64,000 nucleotides of DNA, taken from assembly GCA_963573385.1 (NCBI GenBank), contig CAUYLG010026605.1:1-64000 (forward strand). The letters run 5' to 3'. This stretch comes from Cacajao melanocephalus. Lineage: Eukaryota > Chordata > Mammalia > Primates > Pitheciidae. The notes below the pieces were generated by a model that saw only the letters and a program-made list of their open reading frames with translations, was not told where the DNA came from and made no database searches. A program made the position numbers and the translations under genes. Positions 58,931 to 64,000 of this stretch are shown piece after piece (the first letter of the stretch is position 1; each line of letters opens with the position of its first letter).

Positions 58931-60340
58931 GATTCCTTTCCCTATGTTCTTAGTTTTGCTAACTTCCTGTCTTCATTTTGCTCAGGTCTGGCTGACTAGA
59001 TCTGCTTAGGGAAGCCTGTGATGACTCATGTCACACATTATATAACAGAGTCAGAGCCTCCTCCTTCCTCAGCACCTGCGGCTCAGGTAGGAATAAATTC
59101 CCAACACCGACCACCGAGGTAATATGATGGGGACCCTGACAGTGGTTAGTTTTCTACTTGGTGCATAGAACCTTTTTCATCAACCACCCCTTTCTTTCTG
59201 GCTACATCTTAGCCCCAGAAACTACCATTCGATTTTTCTTGAGTACCAACAGATGGTCAAGAATACACTGAATTGAATAAAACCGCTGAAAAATCATCTT
59301 AAACATCTTAGGAGAGATTCTCTAAATTCCCGTCACTGCTGAAATCCAGTGTTCAGAGGGCATGAGCCGGTGGAGCTGGTTCTCCTCCTCCTCCTCATCT
59401 GTGGCCCACAGCAGAGCGATGCCTGCGTTTGTGGAGGAGGCCAGGCTCGCCTGCGGTTGCACGATCTCGCAGCACTTAGCCCAGGAGGGTACTTCTGTGA
59501 GAACACTGCATAGCGGATGCTTCACGCTCTGTCTCAAAGGCAGCAGGGACTATGTAGAAGCGCAAGCCAGGCTGGCCCCCAGGGACAGGTATTCCCAGGG
59601 CTGCACTGAACACTGACGTGTCAAAGCTGCCGGCAGCCACCAGGAACAAAAGGAGCAAGGTGCGAGCTTTTACAGCTATACCCACAGACACAGATATTAT
59701 TAATACAGTCCAGTGTGCAGAAAGGCTTACAAAATAGAAGACAGGAACCCTGCAGAATAGACAGGGCACAAGTGCAGCCACCCTGCTGTGAACTAACAGT
59801 GGAATTGAAATGGCAACCCTGTATCTCAAACTAAAAAACCACTACTTGTTAACTGTGTCTTCTACATGCAATAATTTTTGTTTCCTCCAATTTGGTCAAA
59901 TAAGTAGATGTCTCTATGTATTATGAATCCTATAACAACCTTACTGATCCACGAACCTCATCCAATCTTCAAATGCTTTTTGATGAATCCTTCACTCCCA
60001 ACACTGGTTACTAGGACATAACCACAGCTAAATCCAGACATTAGCTTTCTCCAGGCCAGAAACGGCCTGGGGTCTCAATCCAGGAGCCTCCGTGGAGTGC
60101 CTCAGCATTGCCAGTTCCCAGATAGAAGCAATAATAGCTCTATACGCCAACGTCAAAAGAGAGAACAGATTCAAAGGGACTTTTGTTTTCCTTAGAGGGT
60201 TTCTTAAATTCAGTAACTCTAATGCATAAATGACTTGCATTTTCTAAGTCCTGAACTTCATGTGAAAAATCTTACACAATTTTCTACAAAGGAAGCCAAG
60301 CAACTGAATTCATCTGAAGCCAAAGGAGCAGTGAACACTG
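58931..60340. other. Unique interval
   Basis: About 1.4 kb. Minus-strand frames at 59476-59829 and 59322-59537 have fairly normal composition, the second with an Asp/Glu run ('DEEEEE'). They overlap in different frames, and I recognise neither. Confidence 0.4.
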
Positions 60341-60348
60341 TGTGGTAG

Positions 60349-60512
60349 TTCCCCTTCCTAACAGAACCCCCAACTCACTGAATGGAAACCAGTTCCCCTT
60401 CCTGAAACAACACCCCCCCCACTCATGCTGCATGAAAACTACTTCCCCTTCCTAACAGAATCATGCACACACACGCTGAACAGAAACTAATTCACCTTCC
60501 TAACAGAACCAT

Positions 60513-60550
<38 letters not shown>
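60349..60550. repeat. 44-50-bp repeat (4 copies) grading into a CA microsatellite
   Basis: 'ttccccttcctaacagaa' variants occur at 60349, 60393, 60443 and 60491. The later copies carry short 'cacacaca' runs after the unit, and the last passes into an uninterrupted (CA)n array from about 60517 to 60550. Confidence 0.9.
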
Positions 60551-60552
<2 letters not shown>

Positions 60553-60824
60553 GAGCCGAAACACAGCCACACAAATGAAGCAATTGGTTCACATTATAAA
60601 ACTGACTTTTGCTTTTTAAAAATAATTTGCTAAGGTTAATAACTGCCTAAAATAACTTTCTGATGTCCACTTCAAGCAGAAGCCCCCCTTGTATTTAACT
60701 TTCTGATTCTGCTGAGAATTGGTTTTCTCGTAGAAAGCACTTCTGCAAATCAACTCACTTTCCCCACGTTGTGTAACAACTCTCATCCTTCCAAGGGAGG
60801 TCATTTGAATCCAGAGTCACTGGG

Positions 60825-60930
60825 GAGGTGGTTCAGCACAGTGCCCAGAGGGTGTGCTTTGAAGATAAATGCAGATCAACTCTCCAGTCGTGCCACTTAG
60901 TACCTGGGAGATATGAGACAGTTCTCATAG
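60825..60930 (+). mobile_element. MIR relic, sense
   Basis: 'gtgtgctttgaagataaatg' and 'tcgtgccacttagtacctgg' match the MIR core order, diverged. Confidence 0.5.
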
Positions 60931-61230
60931 GAACTGAGTGACATGCTGCACAGCCCAGCATGGACACACAGGACGGGTCAGACTAGATCATCACGGCAGC
61001 AGAGGAAGGTATCGGCATGGAGAGGGGAAAGCTGATGCTCACTGCCAAGCACCTTGGTGTCCCAGACACAGGCCTCGGCCCTCCATTTATGCAGTGTCCT
61101 CATTTAGCAAACGAGAAATAGTCTGCAGTCAAGCTCTTCCACAGATGGCAACCAGAAGAGCTTGCTTTGAACCTGCCTTCCTCCTTCACTCTCTTTGCAT
61201 TTTGATTTCTATATATATTGTATTCACTGG

Positions 61231-61591
61231 TATATTAGCCTGCTCTCACACTGCTATAAAGAATTGCCCATGACTGGGTGATTTATAAAGGAAACAGGTT
61301 TAATTGACTCACAGATCTGCATGGCTGGGGAGGCCCACAGGAAACTTACAATCATGGCAAGGGGCACCTCTTCACAGGGCAGCAGGAGAGAGAATGAGTG
61401 CCCAGCAAAGGAGGAAGTCCCTTAAAAAACCATCGGATCTTATAAGAACTCACAGACTCACTATCATGAGACCAGCATGGCAAAAACCACCCCCATGATT
61501 CAATCATCTCCACCTGCTCCTGCCCTTGACACGTGAGAATTATCATAATTCAAGGTGAGATTTGGGTGGGGTCAAGAGCCAAACCATATCA
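61231..61591 (-). mobile_element. MST-type MaLR solo LTR, antisense
   Basis: Read on the minus strand it begins 'tgatatggtttggctc' and contains 'cccacccaaatctcacc', 'atgattgaatcatggg', 'tcctttataaatcaccca' and a 'tagcagtgtgagagcagg' end, the layout of an MSTA/MSTB LTR. Flanking pentamers 'actgg' (left) and 'gttgg' (right) may be a decayed 5-bp target-site duplication. No internal retroviral genes are present. Confidence 0.9.
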
Positions 61592-61654
61592 GTTGGTAAA
61601 TTGTAAAAGAAAAAAATGTAAGTGGACAAGTAAAAAATAGAAGGGCTTTTGCTG

Positions 61655-61932
61655 TTTTTTGAGACAAGGTCTCTTTCTGTGGCCCAGGCTAGAGGGCAGT
61701 GGTGCAATCATGGCTCACTGCAGCCTCAACCTTTTGGCCTCAGGTAATCCTCCCACCTCAGCCTTTCAAGTAGCTGGGGCTACAGGTGTGTGCCACTACG
61801 TCCAGCTAAATTTTAAATTATCTGTAGAGAAGTGGTCTCGGTATGTTGCCCAGGCTTGTCTTGAACTCCTGGACTGAAGCAATCCTCCCATGTCGGCCTC
61901 CTAAGGTAGTGGGATTACAGGCATGAGCCACA
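61655..61932 (-). mobile_element. Alu, old (J-like), antisense
   Basis: 'ttttttgagacaaggtctct' at left, 'tcactgcagcctcaacctt' (J-type) in the middle and 'gattacaggcatgagccac' at right. Nearly full length and diverged. Confidence 0.93.
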
Positions 61933-61999
61933 AAGATAGAAGTATTTTAGACATATTTACGGTATATCATCAAAGCAAGCTGTTACAAACGATTTTTCC

Positions 62000-62742
62000 C
62001 CTCTTAAAAAGCAGTGATTATTGTGTGAATCAGCAGAATTATTTCCTCCAAAAGGTGCGTCTTGTTTACATGGAAGGTGGACCATTATTACCCCACAGCA
62101 CGAGATACCGGATACCTGCACAGCAGAATCCAGACAGGCCTTCCATCATCTCTACGGCAGTCTCTACTCACAAGCAGATACTTCTCAAATATCTTCCAAA
62201 ACTAATCTAAATGCACGGTGTTATTTCCATTTGTTAGTGTCTTTTTTGAAGAATGACTGAGCTTTTTGAGAAAAATAAATCAAAAGACACTTGTTAAAAA
62301 ATAAATGTATGAACCGTTTTATCTGTTTTTCTTTTTAACAATGAATCATGGCAAACCATTCATATGGTAGACCTTGAGATGTGTGACCTGTACTTTAGTC
62401 ATCTACTTTATTCTCATTCCACAATGGCAACCACTGGGAATATGAGCAACACAACTGAACATTCAGAAAAATATGATGCAAGCGTGAAGGTTCTTCATTC
62501 CAGCTTTGTGGAATTCAGGTACACATAAAATCTGGTAGAATTTATACTACACATAACCTGTTAAATGGCATAGGCATGATAGTGCTAAAATCTGGAAAAC
62601 ACCATAAAGCAAGGGAAAGAAATCAGAATGCAGGTGGAGCCAAGAACCTGGCATTTGCTGGCTTTGAGCCCTAAGAATCTAGTGTGGAGTGGGCAGGCAA
62701 AAAGATGTGAAGGAACACAGAAGGTCAAGAATGAGGAGAGAA
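62000..62742. other. Unique AT-rich interval
   Basis: About 740 bp without a recognised repeat or gene. Confidence 0.4.
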
Positions 62743-63000
62743 GGCTGGGCATGTGGCTCATGCCTGTAATCCCAGCATTTTGAGGGGCCAAGGTGGGAAG
62801 CCAGAAGTTCCAGACCAGCCTGGGCAATGCAGTGAGACCTCACTTCTCAATAAACATATAAATTAGCTGAGCGTGGTGGCACCTGCCTGTGGTCCCAGCT
62901 ACACAGGAGGCTGAGGCGGGACCGTCAGGCAGTTGAGGTTGCACTGAGCCGAGATGGTGCCCCTGCACTGCAGCCTGGATTACAGAGCCAAACAAAAAAC
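62743..63000 (+). mobile_element. Alu, old (J-like)
   Basis: 'ggctgggcatgtggctcatg' to 'ctgcactgcagcctgg' plus a degenerate A-rich tail. Both arms are present, with small deletions and the J-like 'gaccagcctgggcaatg'. Confidence 0.92.
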
Positions 63001-63610
63001 AAGATAGGAAAAATGCTTTGGAAGGAACAGAAGAGCGATAAAAAGAATAGGGAGAAACAGGCAGCCGCTGAAAGGGGTAGGCTGACAGCTTGTGGTTTGC
63101 ATGGGGACTGCGGTCTTGTCTTGGAGCAAATCCTCTCAGCTTTGCGTTAGCACCAGAGCCCACGCAACGGTCCACACACCTGCACACTCTCACTGCCTCC
63201 TCTTCATGCTGCACCTCAATTACTGATGGGATCATTTTAATGGGTTCCTTTGAAGCAATTTAGAAAATCTCTCCTGGAAATGTAAGCCTGCAGTGGACGT
63301 CTTAAATGACCACTGGCAACCACAAAGCCCTGCGTCCTAGAAATTGCTGCACTTAGCTGCTGGAGGAGATGGCAGTGCATTCACGATGCTCAGAGCTCTC
63401 TCACTTTCCTGCCACTCTAAGGACTGGGCAAGAGTAATTCTGAAACCACTTTTCCTATTATCAAGAAAGCCACATACTTGTCATAGAAAATGTGGACTCT
63501 ATAACAGAGAAACAGGAAGATAATAGGAATCCAGAGCTCCATCGTGAAAGATAATCACTTTGAACTTCACTATACTTTAGCTACGGATAGTTTTAGATGC
63601 CACTTAAAAA
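63001..63610. other. Unique interval
   Basis: About 600 bp; nothing recognised. The downstream end is the insertion site of the L1PA-type element. Confidence 0.4.
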
Positions 63611-63615
63611 CAGAT

Positions 63616-64000
63616 GGGGGGGCGGAGAGATCCAAGATGGCCGATTAACAACAGCTCAGGATTGTAACTCCCAGTGAAAGCACAGAGAGCGAGTGGATGC
63701 CGCAATTTCAGACGAATTTCTGTGGAACACAAACTGGGAGATTCCCGGCGGAGGAGCCACACGGGTCGCCAGTGCGACTCTTTTGGCTGGCGCAGCGGTT
63801 TTGCCTGTGCCCTGGTGCGGCGCAGCACTTCTCAGTGCGGAGTATATGCGACTGGGTGCCCCTTGAGTCAGGCTCAGCTGCTCCCATCCCCGCAAGGAGA
63901 ACAGCAATTGGAAGCGCTGAGGACTGAGAGTCTCACAGTAAGCACAGCTGAACCCGGGAAGGCCTAGCTCTGTGGGGAAAGGGCGTCCGCCAAAGGAAAA
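63616..64000 (+). mobile_element. L1PA-type 5' UTR, sense, truncated by window end
   Basis: A G-run, then 'gatccaagatggccgatt' and the downstream 'gtaactcccagtgaaagcac', 'gggagattcccggcgg' and 'cagtgcgactcttttggctg' are the start of a primate L1 5' UTR. Because the extreme 5' end is present, the element was not truncated on that side and may be full length beyond the window. The sequence differs from the youngest human L1 consensus in many bases, so an intermediate-age L1PA subfamily is likely. Confidence 0.92.
63633..63643 (+). promoter_or_regulatory. YY1-type site at the L1 start
   Basis: 'caagatggccg' lies about 17 bp from the element's first base. In active L1s a YY1 site at this position directs accurate transcription initiation. 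The core CAAGATGGCCG is intact here. Confidence 0.75.

Noticed and set aside
59322..59829. Two overlapping minus-strand frames as one frameshifted pseudogene
   Set aside because: Neither part resembles a protein I know, so there is no parent gene to support the idea.

Overview
This window is primate nuclear DNA, almost certainly human or another ape/Old World primate. It carries about a dozen Alu elements (old J-like and younger S-like), L1 fragments ranging from old L1M types to a primate-lineage L1PA-type 5' UTR, MaLR/MST-type LTRs, MIR and L2 relics, and a hAT-type DNA transposon. I find no protein-coding gene, rRNA or tRNA that I can support. The long open frames lie in tandem repeats or L1 ORF2 relics, and the remaining open frames look like chance in GC-rich DNA. 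An exon or lncRNA in the unique stretches cannot be excluded without alignment.

Layout: 0-7 kb holds an L1 ORF2 fragment, a 49-bp minisatellite, a precise 27-bp minisatellite, an MLT1-like LTR and a CACCTG-rich array. 7.5-12 kb holds a hAT relic, an Alu and two antisense L1 3' ends. 12.1-14.4 kb is a 2.2-kb CAT/CTC/ACC satellite with five of six frames open. 15.8-16.7 kb is a TG-rich minisatellite of about 31 units. 19-22 kb has 61-bp and ~90-bp tandem repeats, the latter with a second copy 2.2 kb away. 22-38 kb is mostly unique sequence with short minisatellites (105-bp, 50-bp and 37-bp periods), an L2 relic and an antisense MaLR LTR. 38.5-45.7 kb is a nested LINE domain: old antisense L1 pieces, an out-of-order endonuclease segment, three Alu insertions and an inverted L1 junction. 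46-54 kb has a MIR split by an Alu, another MaLR-like LTR and three minisatellites (59, 78 and about 100 bp). One of these abuts an arm of an unusual duplication that is part inverted and part direct. 54-64 kb has Alus, an MST-type solo LTR, a CA repeat, and the start of a plus-strand L1PA element cut by the window end.

The density of GC-rich minisatellites (more than a dozen in 64 kb) resembles subtelomeric human DNA. That location is an inference; I did not place the window on a chromosome. I see no new molecular system. The most notable material is structural: the satellite with open frames, the mixed-orientation duplication around 50.4-51.3 kb, the inverted L1 repeat near 45.5 kb, and the E-box/splice-donor-like array near 6.8 kb.
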